Positions 1 through 9,254 of a stretch of 44,378 nt of DNA are shown here, one piece after another. Origin of the DNA: Methylocystis suflitae (GTDB lineage: Bacteria; Pseudomonadota; Alphaproteobacteria; Rhizobiales; Beijerinckiaceae); the NCBI RefSeq assembly GCF_024448135.1, contig NZ_JAMRYX010000018.1:1-44378 (forward strand), written 5' to 3'. The notes under the pieces are model-generated. The model ran no database searches and had not been told where the DNA came from. It was given only the letters and a program-made list of their open reading frames with translations. The stretch's first letter is position 1; every line of letters starts with the position of its first letter. The translations under genes and the position numbers were made by a program.

Positions 1-1130
1 AGAAGGGCGCGAAGCTTGCGCCGCGCCGCGCCCGTCTTCGCCTCGGTCACCCGGGAGAAGAAATAGCCGGCGACGATGGCGACCCCCATCACCGAGAAGG
101 CCACAGCATAATTCTGCGGGGTGGCGAGCTGCGTCGCCCAGTCATTCCCCAATGTGCCGCCGACCGCCGCGCGCGCGAAGATCAGGATCGGCATATGGAT
201 GCTGTAAAGCGAGAAGGAAAAATCGGCGAGCGTCTTGTGGAATTTGAAACGAAGCAGCGAGAAGCCCTCGGAGGGCCCATAGCGGAAGGCGAGCAGCACG
301 ATGATGAAAAGGGCTGAGCCGAGGAGGTCCGCCGCGTCGGCCGCCCAGGGATGTTCCTCGACAAGATGGCCGCGTACGACCAAGCGGATAATCACGACCA
401 CGGCGGCGTAAAGGAGCAGCGCCGCCCAGCGCGAGCTGATGATCGGCCGGGGAATCAGCGTGGCGAAGGCGCCGCCGGCCCAGAGAATATAGCCGAATTT
501 GAACCAGCTCGGCGGCGTGGAAATCGCGGCGAAGAGCGCCGCGCCGAGCGCGAAACCCAGCAGGCGCAGCGCCAGCGGATAATTGCGCGCGAAGGGCAGC
601 AGCAGCAGCGGGAAGGTGATGTAGTACCAGAACTCGCAGGCGAGCGACCATAGCGGCCCGTTGGTGCCGAAATAGTCGAAGCCGATGCCTTGAAGATTGA
701 GAAAGCTTGTAAGGAACAGAAGCGCCGAAAAATGGCCCTTGAACAGCGGCCAGTCATAGACGCCGCTGCTGGCGAAGAGCCATCCGCCGAGGGAATCGAG
801 GACGAGCGTGAGCACGACGGCGGGCCCGACCACGAGATAGATTCGCGAGACGCGATGGATGAAATATTCGCGCAGGAAGTTCTGGTTCTTGCGCAGATGC
901 GCCAGCACCGCGCCGCCGACGAGATAGCCCGACATCACGAAGAAGGCGAGAACCGCCTGATGGCCGAGTTCGAAGGTGGCATAGAACCACCAGACATAGG
1001 CGAGCGGCGCGTGCGGCGCGCTCATGATGTCGGCGTTGTTGATGAAGAGGTTGGACGTATGGACGGCCAGCACCACGAGCGCGCCGAGCCAGCGGCTCGC
1101 CTCGATGAACTGCGATAGAATGAACGGCAT
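1..1130 (-). CDS. Acyltransferase family 3 (OafA-like) membrane protein, 3' end outside window
   Basis: An open minus-strand frame runs from an ATG at 1130 to the window edge with no stop, so about 376 N-terminal residues are visible. The start reads MPFILSQFIEASRWLGALVVLAVH, which carries the early catalytic-type histidine of the membrane acyltransferase-3 family (OafA/NodX/YrhL). Further on are many hydrophobic helices, a GYLVGG segment, and a late FSLYSIHMP segment, all typical of the family. These enzymes move acyl groups, usually acetyl, across the inner membrane onto surface polysaccharides or lipids. The gene is divergent from the DAHP synthase gene. The family call is firm; the substrate is unknown. 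O-acetylation of the polysaccharide built elsewhere in the window is possible but unproven. Confidence 0.85.
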   Translation of the reverse strand, partial: MPFILSQFIEASRWLGALVVLAVHTSNLFINNADIMSAPHAPLAYVWWFYATFELGHQAVLAFFVMSGYLVGGAVLAHLRKNQNFLREYFIHRVSRIYLVVGPAVVLTLVLDSLGGWLFASSGVYDWPLFKGHFSALLFLTSFLNLQGIGFDYFGTNGPLWSLACEFWYYITFPLLLLPFARNYPLALRLLGFALGAALFAAISTPPSWFKFGYILWAGGAFATLIPRPIISSRWAALLLYAAVVVIIRLVVRGHLVEEHPWAADAADLLGSALFIIVLLAFRYGPSEGFSLLRFKFHKTLADFSFSLYSIHMPILIFARAAVGGTLGNDWATQLATPQNYAVAFSVMGVAIVAGYFFSRVTEAKTGAARRKLRAL

Positions 1131-1323
1131 CGCCCCGGTTCGCCCCCTCGCTCTCGGCCGCGCTCGCGCCCCGGCTTTATAGCGGGTCTCCCCGGGCTTC
1201 GCCAAATCGCCGCCGCCAAGCGGAGGGTCGCTTTGGAGCCGAGAATCCTCTATAAGCGCCGCTGGCGTCGCTGCGAGAACGACCCCAGCGCCTATCGGGC
1301 CTGATTTTGCGGAGTTTTGCGAA

Positions 1324-2703
1324 GTGGAACGTTGGTCGCCGGGCAGTTGGAGGAATCTACCGATCGAGCAGACGCCGGTCTATCAGGACCAGGCGGCGCT
1401 CGCCGACGTGGAGCGCCAGCTCGCCGGGTTCCCGCCGCTCGTTTTCGCCGGTGAAGCCCGCAATCTGAAGCGCCACTTGGCCGAGGTCGCCGCCGGCAAG
1501 GCGTTCCTGCTGCAGGGCGGGGACTGCGCCGAGAGTTTCTCGGAACATTCGGCGGACAATATCCGCGACTTTTTCCGCGTCTTTCTGCAAATGGCCGTCG
1601 TGCTGACCTATGCCGCCGCCTCGCCCGTGGTGAAGGTCGGACGCATCGCCGGCCAGTTCGCCAAGCCGCGCTCCTCGCCGCTCGAAAAGCAAGGCGGCCT
1701 CGAGCTGCCGAGCTATCGCGGCGACATCATCAACGACCTCGCGTTCAACCCGCAGGCGCGCGAACCCGATCCGCAGCGCCAGCTGCTCGCCTATCGGCAA
1801 TCCGCGGCGACGCTGAACCTCATCCGCGCCTTTGCGGCGGGCGGCTTCGCCAATCTCGAAAACGTCCATCGCTGGATGCTCGGCTTCGTCAAAAGCAGCC
1901 CGCAGTCCGAGCGCTATCAGAAGCTCGCCGATCAGATCACCGAGACCTTAAGCTTCATGCGCGCGATCGGTCTCGATCCGGAGCATCATCCGGAGTTGCG
2001 CGGCACCGACTTCTACACGTCGCATGAGGCGCTGCTGCTCTGCTACGAACAGGCGCTGACCCGCATCGACTCGACGACAGGCGACTATTACGCGACCTCC
2101 GGCCACATGCTCTGGGTCGGCGACCGCACCCGTCAGGAGGACGGCGCGCATATCGAATTCGTGCGCGGCGTCAAGAATCCGCTCGGGCTGAAATGCGGTC
2201 CGAGCTTGAAGCCCGACGCGCTGCTGCGCCTCATCGACGCGCTCGATCCCGAGAACGAGCCCGGCAGGCTCACGCTGATCTGCCGTTTCGGCGCGGACAA
2301 GATCGAGGATTCGCTGCCTGCGCTGGTGCGGGCGGTGACGCGCGAAGGCCGCAACATCGTCTGGTCCTGCGATCCGATGCATGGCAACACGGTCAGCGCC
2401 GGAGGCTACAAGACACGGCCTTTCGATCGGATCATGTCGGAAATTCGCAACTTCTTCGCCGTGCATCAGGCGGAAGGCTCCTACGCCGGCGGCATCCATC
2501 TCGAGATGACCGGCAAGGACGTCACCGAATGCATGGGCGGCGCGCGGGCGATTTCCGAGAGCGATCTGCGCGACCGCTATCACACCTATTGCGATCCGCG
2601 CCTCAACGCCGAACAGGCGATCGAAGTCGCATTCCTGGTGGCCGAGCTTTTGAAGGCGGAACGCGTCGCTCGCGGCGTGCGGGAGCAGCACGCCGCGGAG
2701 TGA
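1324..2703 (+). CDS. aroG: 3-deoxy-7-phosphoheptulonate synthase, class II
   Basis: This is the first shikimate-pathway enzyme; it condenses phosphoenolpyruvate and erythrose 4-phosphate in the cytoplasm. The 459-residue length fits the plant/Mycobacterium type II family. The GTG start gives the usual WSPxSWR opening, and a GGAG lies 9 bases upstream (1311-1314). GGDCAESF (residues 65-72) holds the metal-ligand cysteine; later come [15 protein letters not shown], the DPMHGNT histidine motif, [12 protein letters not shown] and the CDPRLN aspartate motif. It appears monocistronic, between a divergent acyltransferase and a convergent glycosyltransferase. No N-terminal extension of the allosteric mycobacterial kind is evident. 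Confidence is very high. Confidence 0.97.
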   Translation: MERWSPGSWRNLPIEQTPVYQDQAALADVERQLAGFPPLVFAGEARNLKRHLAEVAAGKAFLLQGGDCAESFSEHSADNIRDFFRVFLQMAVVLTYAAASPVVKVGRIAGQFAKPRSSPLEKQGGLELPSYRGDIINDLAFNPQAREPDPQRQLLAYRQSAATLNLIRAFAAGGFANLENVHRWMLGFVKSSPQSERYQKLADQITETLSFMRAIGLDPEHHPELRGTDFYTSHEALLLCYEQALTRIDSTTGDYYATSGHMLWVGDRTRQEDGAHIEFVRGVKNPLGLKCGPSLKPDALLRLIDALDPENEPGRLTLICRFGADKIEDSLPALVRAVTREGRNIVWSCDPMHGNTVSAGGYKTRPFDRIMSEIRNFFAVHQAEGSYAGGIHLEMTGKDVTECMGGARAISESDLRDRYHTYCDPRLNAEQAIEVAFLVAELLKAERVARGVREQHAAE

Positions 2704-2722
2704 GGCAAAACGCGCGAGCTGG

Positions 2723-3865
2723 CTAGCCCGTCGTCTCCTCCGCCTCGCGGACCGTCATCTCGGCGCCGTGCCAGACGAAATCGTCGTAGAGCAGCGCGTC
2801 GATGAACATCACCGGCAGCATCAAATCGCGCACGATCAGCGCGAAAGGCGTGCGCCAGTCGAGCGGGAAGCCGCAGATGCGCGCCAGCCAGATCTCGCCG
2901 CCGTGCAGCGAAAAGACGATGAGCGCCGTGACCAGCGCCACTGTCGAAATCCCGCCGTCGAGCTGCACCGCGGCATAGGCGCCGAGCACGATCGCCGCAA
3001 AACTGCCGTTCATGAATTCCGGGGCGTAATGCGCGGGGAAGGTCGCGCGCCGCAGCCGCGCCCAGCGCACATGCCGCGAATAGACTTCGCGGGCGGTGCG
3101 TTGGCCGAGCGGCTGCTCGAAAGGCATGTCGACGAGTCGCACATCCATGCCTTGAGCGCGGATGACCTTGGTCGAGGCGGCGTCCTCGGCGATTTCGCCC
3201 GCCAGAGCGCGAATGCCGCCAGCTCTGTCGAGCACGTCGCGCCGCCACATCATATTCTTGCCCTGAGCGAAGGCCGCGCCGATCGCCTCGGCGCCATATT
3301 GCCAGCGCGCCTGAAACGTATTGAGGATCGCGCATTCGACCATCGCCCAGAAGCCTTTCGGACGCGAACCGATCGGCATCGACACGCTCATCGCTGTATT
3401 GTCGCGGAACGCGGCAAGCATGGTCTGGATATAGTCGCGCGGCGGCAGGGCATTGGAGTCGGCGAGAATCACATGATGATGCCGCGCCGCGTCCCACCCC
3501 TTGACGCAGTTGTTGAGCTTGGGATTGGCGCTGACATAATCGTCGCCGACGAGCAGCCGCGCCTCGCGCTCGGGATGCGCCGCGATCATCCGTTCGACCA
3601 GCGGAATGACGGGATCGCTCGGCGATTGCACGCAGAATATGATCTCATAATCGGGATAGTCGAGATCGAAGGTCGCGCCGAGCGTCTCCTCGCTGAAAGG
3701 CTCCAGCCCGCGCAAGGGCCGCACAATGCTGACCGGCGGCGCATTGTCCGGCGGCGGCTGAGTGCGCTCGCGCGCCCGACATTTTCGGGACATCAGCGCT
3801 ATGCTTGTGAAATTGAGGATGAGAATGACGGCGCACCAGCCGGCGCAGATATAGGCCAGGATCAT
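2723..3865 (-). CDS. Ceramide glucosyltransferase-type glycosyltransferase (GT21)
   Basis: An integral membrane GT2-fold glycosyltransferase of about 380 residues. It has an N-terminal membrane helix, then PPVSIVRPLRGLEPF, the DSN metal-binding site in VILADSNALPP, EDAAS, and RHVRWAR as the (Q/R)xxRW motif. Two or three hydrophobic segments follow at the C terminus. This order matches bacterial ceramide glucosyltransferases, which glycosylate ceramide or diacylglycerol. HpnI of hopanoid glycosylation belongs to the same wider group and is a less likely alternative. I chose the ATG at 3865 because it begins directly at the membrane helix (MILAYICAG); the frame stays open 28 codons further upstream. 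No clear Shine-Dalgarno precedes it. It is convergent with the DAHP synthase gene and divergent from gltX. Confidence 0.85.
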   Translation of the reverse strand: MILAYICAGWCAVILILNFTSIALMSRKCRARERTQPPPDNAPPVSIVRPLRGLEPFSEETLGATFDLDYPDYEIIFCVQSPSDPVIPLVERMIAAHPEREARLLVGDDYVSANPKLNNCVKGWDAARHHHVILADSNALPPRDYIQTMLAAFRDNTAMSVSMPIGSRPKGFWAMVECAILNTFQARWQYGAEAIGAAFAQGKNMMWRRDVLDRAGGIRALAGEIAEDAASTKVIRAQGMDVRLVDMPFEQPLGQRTAREVYSRHVRWARLRRATFPAHYAPEFMNGSFAAIVLGAYAAVQLDGGISTVALVTALIVFSLHGGEIWLARICGFPLDWRTPFALIVRDLMLPVMFIDALLYDDFVWHGAEMTVREAEETTG

Positions 3866-4110
3866 GAACGGCGCTTTTTGCTTAAGAGTCGTAACGGAGA
3901 GAATCGCAACGCCGGACGCCAGCGGAGTGGCTCGGCTTCCGGCGCGCAACGCCGGGGCGCGGCCATTTCGAAATTCCGCCTGACAAAGACGCGGGGTCTT
4001 GGCAAAAGGATGGTGGCGCGAGAATCTTCTCCCGACGCGCGGCTGTTGAAAATTCCCGCTGAAAACCCTGCTGCTGTATCCCTTGTTGAAACTCCTGACG
4101 AAGCTTCCTC

Positions 4111-5463
4111 ATGACCTCTCCGATCGTTCGTTTCGCGCCCTCGCCGACCGGCCGCATTCACATCGGCAACGCGCGCGTCGCGCTGTTCAATTTTCTGTTC
4201 GCCGCCGCCAACTTTGGACGATTCGCGCTACGGTTCGATGACACTGATTTTGCTAGATCCAGCGAGGAATTCGCGCGCGCAATCGAGATTGATCTCGCCT
4301 GGCTGGGCGTCGTTCCGGACGCGGTTTTCCGCCAGTCGGCGCGCGTCGCGCTCTATGAGGACGCCGCCGATCGCCTGCGGCGATCCGGCCGCCTCTACCC
4401 TTGCTATGAAACCCAGGACGAATTGGACAAGCGCCGCAAGATGCAGCAGGCGCGCGGGCTGCCCCCCGTTTACGATCGCGCGGCGCTGCGTCTGAGCGCG
4501 TCTGATCGCGCCGCGCTCGAAGCCGAGGGCCGACAGCCGCACTGGCGATTCATGCTCGAGCCGGGCGTCGCCGAATGGAATGATCTTGTGCGCGGTCCGG
4601 CGCATATCGACTGTTCGGCCCTGTCGGACCCGGTCCTGATCCGCGAGGACGGCAGTTTTCTATACACGCTGCCATCGGTCGTCGACGATATCGACATGGG
4701 GATCACCCATGTCATTCGCGGCGAAGACCACGTCACCAATACGGCCGTGCAGTTGCAGCTCATCCGCGCGCTCGCGCCTCATGCGCCGGCGCCGATTTTC
4801 GCGCATCACAATCTTCTCATCGGCGCGGGCGGCGAGGCGCTGTCAAAGCGCACCGGATCGCTCTCCATCGCCTCGCTGCGCGAAGAAGGCTATGAGCCCC
4901 TCGCCGTCGCCGCGCTCGCGACGCTGACCGGCTCCTCCGATAATGTCCACGCCGTGCGCTCGCTCGGCGAACTCGCGCAGAGTTTCAATCTGTCGCATGT
5001 CTCGCGCAATCCGGCGCGTTTCGACCCCGCCGATCTTGAAACTCTGACGCATCGGACTCTCGCGCTCTACGAATATGATGACGTGCGCGAGCGGCTCGAA
5101 GCCTTGACGATCGTCGGCCGCAAGGCGGAGCCCTTGTGGCGCGCGGCGCGTGGCAATCTTGCGCGTTTCGACGATATTCTGACATGGTGGCGCGTCGTGG
5201 ACGCGGAGATCGAGCCGATCCGCGAGGATGAATCATTCCTGAAAGACGCGGCTCAGCTTTTGCCGTCGGAGCCTTGGGACGAGACCACATGGGCGGCTTG
5301 GACGAGCGACATCAAGACGGCGACCGGAAGGAAGGGCAAGGCGCTGTTTCATCCGCTGCGTTTGGCGCTGACCGGCGCCGAGAGCGGCCCGGAGCTCGCC
5401 GCGCTGCTGCCGCTCATCGGCCACGCCACGGCGCTCGCGCGACTTGTCGACGCCCGCGAATGA
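4111..5463 (+). CDS. gltX: Glutamyl-tRNA synthetase
   Basis: Charges tRNA-Glu with glutamate; class I aminoacyl-tRNA synthetase. The N terminus [17 protein letters not shown] carries the HIGH-type motif as HIGN (residues 17-20). The KMSKS loop is LSKRTGS at about residue 243. The CYET segment near residue 95 lies in the zinc-finger insertion region of the catalytic domain. At 450 residues it is a little shorter than the typical bacterial enzyme (about 470), as many alphaproteobacterial copies are. Rhizobiales often have two GluRS genes; which one this is cannot be told here. Its last 20 bases overlap the next gene. Confidence 0.96.
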   Translation: MTSPIVRFAPSPTGRIHIGNARVALFNFLFAAANFGRFALRFDDTDFARSSEEFARAIEIDLAWLGVVPDAVFRQSARVALYEDAADRLRRSGRLYPCYETQDELDKRRKMQQARGLPPVYDRAALRLSASDRAALEAEGRQPHWRFMLEPGVAEWNDLVRGPAHIDCSALSDPVLIREDGSFLYTLPSVVDDIDMGITHVIRGEDHVTNTAVQLQLIRALAPHAPAPIFAHHNLLIGAGGEALSKRTGSLSIASLREEGYEPLAVAALATLTGSSDNVHAVRSLGELAQSFNLSHVSRNPARFDPADLETLTHRTLALYEYDDVRERLEALTIVGRKAEPLWRAARGNLARFDDILTWWRVVDAEIEPIREDESFLKDAAQLLPSEPWDETTWAAWTSDIKTATGRKGKALFHPLRLALTGAESGPELAALLPLIGHATALARLVDARE

Positions 5464-5869
5464 AAGCGAAGCGCTCGTGACCTACCTGGCGAGCATCCAC
5501 GAGATCATCAACTTCGCGGGTCTGGCGCTCGACGTCGTCGGCGTGCTGATCATCGTCACCGGCGCCGTGCTTTCGACGCTCGCTTTTCTGACGCCCTGGA
5601 GAGCGCACTCCCTCACCTATCGCGGCTACCGAAAGAATGTCGGCCGCTCGATCCTGCTCGGGTTGGAGTTCCTGGTCGGCGGCGACATCATTCGGACCGT
5701 CTCCGTCGAACATCCAAGCCTCGAAAACGTCTTCGTGCTCGGCCTGATCGTGATGATCCGCACGGCGATGAGCTTTACGATGGAGGCGGAGCTCGAAGGC
5801 CGCTGGCCATGGCAGGGCCGAAGCCTGGAGACGGCGGCGCCAAGCGAAGATGAATCCGCGCCGTCATAG
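5444..5869 (+). CDS. DUF1622-type inner membrane protein
   Basis: A 141-residue membrane protein with three predicted helices: [21 protein letters not shown], then a segment around [14 protein letters not shown], then [17 protein letters not shown]. The [28 protein letters not shown] core and the later IRTxxSF segment match the DUF1622 family, whose function is unknown. The longest frame begins with TTG at 5444, inside the end of gltX; a GTG at 5477 is an equally possible start and would give about 130 residues. The tight overlap suggests translational coupling with gltX, without evidence for a shared function. Confidence 0.85.
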   Translation: MSTPANESEALVTYLASIHEIINFAGLALDVVGVLIIVTGAVLSTLAFLTPWRAHSLTYRGYRKNVGRSILLGLEFLVGGDIIRTVSVEHPSLENVFVLGLIVMIRTAMSFTMEAELEGRWPWQGRSLETAAPSEDESAPS

Positions 5870-5887
5870 GATGAAGTCGAGCGTTGC

Positions 5888-6463
5888 TCACGCCGGCAGC
5901 ACCGCAACGCCGAACAGCCAGGGGTGCAGGTAGAGCACGATGAGGAACAGCGCCGTTCCGACGCCGAGCGCGATCGCGTCGCCGCGCGTGAACTGCGAAA
6001 TCCGCGGCGCGCCCCCGTCCCCCCGCTTTTTCACCGCGATGCGGTCGAAGACGCCCCAGGCGAGAAAAGACCCGAACAGGATCATGCCGCCGAGATCGCC
6101 ATTGACGAGAAGATGCGCGAGCGCCCAGCTTTTCACCGCGACAAGCGTCGGATGGCGCAGCGCGCCGCGAATGCGGCCCGGCGGCGCGCGACGGCTCACG
6201 ATCGCGACGAAGGCGAACCAGACGAGCGGCATGGCGACATGGCGGCCCCATGACGGCGGCGTCCAGACATAAATCAGGCCCTCTGCACGATACCGAATGA
6301 ACCCATAGACGATGAGCCCGAGGCCGATGGCGGCGACGAGCCCGTAGGCGGCCTTATAGGTTTGAAGGCCGTAGCGCTCGATCAGGCTGGCGCGCGTCTC
6401 GCGAAACGCCGTAAGCGTATGGACCCCGAGAAAAATCACGATTCCGAGAATGAGAATAAGCAT
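5888..6463 (-). CDS. NnrU family membrane protein
   Basis: About 191 residues with six hydrophobic segments and the NnrU pattern: an N-terminal LGVHTLTAFRETRASLIERYG, then YKAAYGLVAAIGLGLIVYGF, and in the middle LRHPTLVAVKSWALAHLLVNGD. NnrU-like proteins were first linked to nitrite/nitric oxide respiration but are widespread, and they resemble isoprenylcysteine methyltransferase-like membrane enzymes. The ATG at 6463 is preferred over the upstream GTG/ATG choices because GGCGGAGAG precedes it at good spacing. It is convergent with the DUF1622 gene. Confidence 0.9.
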   Translation of the reverse strand: MLILILGIVIFLGVHTLTAFRETRASLIERYGLQTYKAAYGLVAAIGLGLIVYGFIRYRAEGLIYVWTPPSWGRHVAMPLVWFAFVAIVSRRAPPGRIRGALRHPTLVAVKSWALAHLLVNGDLGGMILFGSFLAWGVFDRIAVKKRGDGGAPRISQFTRGDAIALGVGTALFLIVLYLHPWLFGVAVLPA

Positions 6464-6493
6464 GGCCTCTCCGCCTTCCACATCAATTCGCGT

Positions 6494-6841
6494 CTAAAAG
6501 CACCGCACCTGCGCCTCGGCCTGAGCGCGGCGCAACTCTTGAAGCATATCGCGGGCCGCATCCGTATTGCGCATCAGCGCGCCCACCTGCCCCGCCTGCT
6601 GATTGACGCTCGCGACAGTCTCGGCCGTGACATACCGCTCATAAGGCAGAATGGTCGCGATGACGTCTATGGAGCAAGAGCACTGGTCCAAGGAGAGGCG
6701 CGTATCGCCGTTCGCCTTCATGCAGCCGAAGACGTAATCGGCGCGCGCGGAGGTCGGATAGTCGTTGAGATCCGCCGCCCGCGCCCAAGCGGCCGGAAGC
6801 GGAAGCAGCGCGACAATGAGGAATTTCGATACCGGGCGCAT
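6494..6841 (-). CDS. Small exported protein of unknown function
   Basis: A 115-residue protein with a clear signal peptide (MRPVSKFLIVALLPLPAAWARA, likely cleaved after ARA). The mature part has four cysteines, including a CSCS pair, and a C-terminal helix-rich region ending in RCF. The DYVFGCMKANG and CSIDVIATILPYERY segments look like conserved motifs, but I cannot assign a family with certainty. It is divergent from another exported protein of unknown function at 6985, with about 140 bases between them, so the two may share a control region. Confidence 0.75.
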   Translation of the reverse strand: MRPVSKFLIVALLPLPAAWARAADLNDYPTSARADYVFGCMKANGDTRLSLDQCSCSIDVIATILPYERYVTAETVASVNQQAGQVGALMRNTDAARDMLQELRRAQAEAQVRCF

Positions 6842-6984
6842 CTTTTTCGTTCCTGCCGGGTTCTTTCCTTGGACAGCCTATCGCATGCGCGTGGGCGACG
6901 CACCGAACCGCTATTCGACGAAGGGATGACGCGCAAGCTGAGTTTCAGAGCAGCGTCGTCCAGCCTTTGAACAGGGAGGACGGC

Positions 6985-7563
6985 ATGTCGAAGCCTCTTA
7001 GTCCTTTTTGGTTGCTGATGATGGCGGCGCTCGTCTGCGCGCCTCTATCGCTCGCTTTCGCGCATGGCGCGATGCAGCGCCAGCAGAGCGCCTGCATGCT
7101 GAAAATCGGCCCGGATTTCATGTATTTCTCCGGCTATCAGCCTGCGGCGTCGCGCAACAGGTTCTGCGAGGACATTCCCACGATTGGCCCGACGATTTTC
7201 GTCCTCGATTATGCTCAGGACGAGATGCGGGAGATGTCGACGGACTTTCGCATCATCCGCGACATCGGCGACAAGGAGCCGCAGGAGCGCCTCGACGCCG
7301 TCACGGTGGCCTATCTGCCGCCAAAGGTCTATCCGGCCGGCACGCTGAACTTTGAACATGTCTTCAACGAGACCGGCCAATTCGTGGGGATCGTCACGGT
7401 CGACGGTCCAAACGGCGAGCATTGGGTGTCGCGGTTCCCCTTCACCGTTGGCGGCCGGCCGCTGTTCGCGCGGACGCCTTACTTTCTTTTTGCGGCCGCC
7501 GGCGTTCTGGCTCTCGTGCTTTTCGTTTGGGGAAAGGATGACCAGAGCGCGCGCCGCGCATAG
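6985..7563 (+). CDS. Membrane-anchored periplasmic protein of unknown function
   Basis: About 192 residues. The ATG at 6985 follows GGGAGGA by 4 bases and is better than the in-frame TTG at 6967. An N-terminal hydrophobic segment (WLLMMAALVCAPLSLAFA) is followed by a periplasmic domain of about 130 residues with two cysteines (SACMLKIGPDFMYFSGYQP and RFCEDIP), then a C-terminal membrane helix (YFLFAAAGVLALVLFVWG) and a charged tail. The domain between 40 and 150 looks like a beta-sandwich that could bind metal or a partner protein, but nothing seen proves this. No family name is offered. Confidence 0.8.
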   Translation: MSKPLSPFWLLMMAALVCAPLSLAFAHGAMQRQQSACMLKIGPDFMYFSGYQPAASRNRFCEDIPTIGPTIFVLDYAQDEMREMSTDFRIIRDIGDKEPQERLDAVTVAYLPPKVYPAGTLNFEHVFNETGQFVGIVTVDGPNGEHWVSRFPFTVGGRPLFARTPYFLFAAAGVLALVLFVWGKDDQSARRA

Positions 7564-7583
7564 AGACGCTTATCGATATGTTG

Positions 7584-7631
7584 GAGCAGGTTCTCATCGA
7601 AAAAGTCTTTTAACTTTTTCGGAACCTGCTC
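7584..7631. repeat. Long intergenic palindrome, Rhizobiales type
   Basis: Arms GAGCAGGTTC (7584-7593) and GAACCTGCTC (7622-7631) pair perfectly. Inside them AAAAAGT (7600-7606) pairs with ACTTTTT (7613-7619). The whole forms a two-step hairpin after the stop of the gene ending at 7563. This type of palindrome, with AAAAGTCTTTTAACTTTTT in the middle, is a widespread extragenic repeat in Methylobacterium/Methylocystis-like genomes (from memory). It may stabilise the 3' end of the transcript. Confidence 0.75.
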
Positions 7632-7720
7632 TCGGCGGAAGACAGCGTCACGCGGCCGTCAATTTGGACGCGCATAGACTGCGCCGAGCCTTCCGAACGT
7701 TCTGCGTACAGGAAGGCTCA

Positions 7721-7757
7721 AACGCCGGGCCGGAGGTACGTCCGGCGTTTTTTATTT
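7721..7757 (+). terminator. Rho-independent terminator
   Basis: AACGCCGG (7721-7728) pairs with CCGGCGTT (7742-7749), followed by TTTTATTTT. This is a strong intrinsic terminator and would end transcription from the gene at 6985. The rest of the 324-base gap before 7888 holds only the palindrome at 7584 and a short AT-rich stretch (about 7795-7840) that may include the promoter of the regulator gene. Confidence 0.8.
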
Positions 7758-7887
7758 TGGAGGGCCAACAGCCGCCGGGAAGAGCCTGAAATTCAAAAAA
7801 ACAATGTGATTTTGAATACTTAACCATATACTGCCCCTTGCCGAAGCCGCGCCATCTTGCCATCATCGCGGCTGGCTGGGGGCTGCA

Positions 7888-9198
7888 ATGGGCGAGTTGG
7901 TGAGGCGATTTTCAGGATTCAGTTACAGCGCACAGGGCGGATTGCAGCGCGACGGCAAGCGCATTCATCTGGGCCCGCAGGCGCGCCAACTTCTTGAAAT
8001 GCTTCTGGAGTCGCCCGGCGTCCTGGTCACCAAGGGCGAGATTGCCGCGCGGCTGTGGCCGGATCGCGCCGCGTCCGACGATTCCATCGACCGCTGCGCC
8101 TATCTTTTGCGGAAGCCGCTGCGCGACGCCGGCGGCGAGGAGCTGATCGCCACCGCCTACGGCCGTGGGCTGTTGCTCCGCGGAACGGTCGAAACCATCG
8201 ACGAGGGCGCGCAAACGCTCCGTCTCGCGCCCTTGAGCGAGCCGCATATTCTCGATCTGTGGCAGACCGCCTACGAGCTTGCCGGCAACCGCACGCGAGA
8301 GGGCTTCGTGCGCGCGCAGGAAGCGATTGCGTCCGCCGCCCAGCTCGACCCCGGCAATCCGGCGGTCTGGTCGCTCGCCGCCGACATCGCCGCCGGCCGA
8401 GCCGTACGCGGGTTTCTCCGTCCCGCCCAGGCGGCGGAGATGATCGAAGACTTCGCTGGCCGGGCGCTCGGCGTCCTGCGCGATCATACGCCGGCGCTGG
8501 CCGTTCTCGGCTGGGCTCGCGGCGCGCTAAGGGGCAAGCTCGCCGAGGGCCTCGCCCTCCTCGATCAGGCCGTCGCCGTTGATCCTCTCTACGGCAAAGC
8601 GCGCGTCTACCGCTGTTGGCTGCTTGCGGCGGCCGATCGTCTCGACGAGGGCATCGCCGATTGCGAAGAGGGCCTCGCCAACTCGCCACATGATCAGGCG
8701 CTGCTGTCGTTGCACGCGTGGCTCATTCTCTGCGCCGGCGACCTCGAGCGGGCGCGCCGCTATGCGCGCGACGGGCTCGAGCTGAGGCCCGACGCCGCGA
8801 CTCTGCATCTCGTGATGTCCATCGCCTACAGCCTTCAGGGCGTTCACGAACGGGCGGTGAGCGCAGCGCGCCGCGCCGTCGCCTCGAGCCCGGACGATCC
8901 CTTGCAATTGACCGTGCTCGCTTATGCGCTCGCCCGCGCCGGACGCGCCGAGGAAACGCAAGCGCTCATCGACAGACTCGTCCAAGACAGCGAGCTCTAC
9001 GCGCCGCCCTGCTTTCTCGGCGCGGCGTTTTTCGCTCTGGGCAAGCGCGCCGAGGCCCTCGAAGCGATTCGACGCGGCCTTTCCGAAGGCTGTCCCTGGA
9101 GCTCCTTCTCGCGCGTCGATCCGCGCTTCGTCGCTTTACGCGGCGCCATCGACGGATTCGGCCATCCGCAGCAGGCCGAGGCGCGTCCCGCCGGTTGA
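7888..9198 (+). CDS. Winged-helix (OmpR/CadC-type) regulator with TPR domain
   Basis: 436 residues. The first 100 form a Trans_reg_C winged-helix DNA-binding domain: GKRIHLGPQARQLLEMLLESPG, then VTKGEIAARLWPD and the recognition-helix region DDSIDRCAYLLRKPL. Residues from about 130 to 420 are all-helical tetratricopeptide-like repeats, for example AAQLDPGNPAVWSLAADIAAG, AVAVDPLYGKARVYRCWLLAA and LELRPDAATLHLVMSIAY. The layout resembles HilA/CadC-type or adenylate-cyclase-like regulators without a membrane helix, so it is probably a soluble transcription factor. There is no receiver domain. It stands alone between a terminator and mce. The target genes are unknown. Confidence 0.85.
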   Translation: MGELVRRFSGFSYSAQGGLQRDGKRIHLGPQARQLLEMLLESPGVLVTKGEIAARLWPDRAASDDSIDRCAYLLRKPLRDAGGEELIATAYGRGLLLRGTVETIDEGAQTLRLAPLSEPHILDLWQTAYELAGNRTREGFVRAQEAIASAAQLDPGNPAVWSLAADIAAGRAVRGFLRPAQAAEMIEDFAGRALGVLRDHTPALAVLGWARGALRGKLAEGLALLDQAVAVDPLYGKARVYRCWLLAAADRLDEGIADCEEGLANSPHDQALLSLHAWLILCAGDLERARRYARDGLELRPDAATLHLVMSIAYSLQGVHERAVSAARRAVASSPDDPLQLTVLAYALARAGRAEETQALIDRLVQDSELYAPPCFLGAAFFALGKRAEALEAIRRGLSEGCPWSSFSRVDPRFVALRGAIDGFGHPQQAEARPAG

Positions 9199-9254
9199 AA
9201 TTGCCCGCGTCAGCGCTTATTGGCGCTGCACAGCGTTCTTCCGGAAGGAAAAAA

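Noticed and set aside
2768-4114. Plus-strand frame of 448 residues opposite the GT21 gene
   Set aside because: His/Arg-rich translation typical of the antisense of a GC-rich gene, while the minus strand gives a complete GT21 enzyme.
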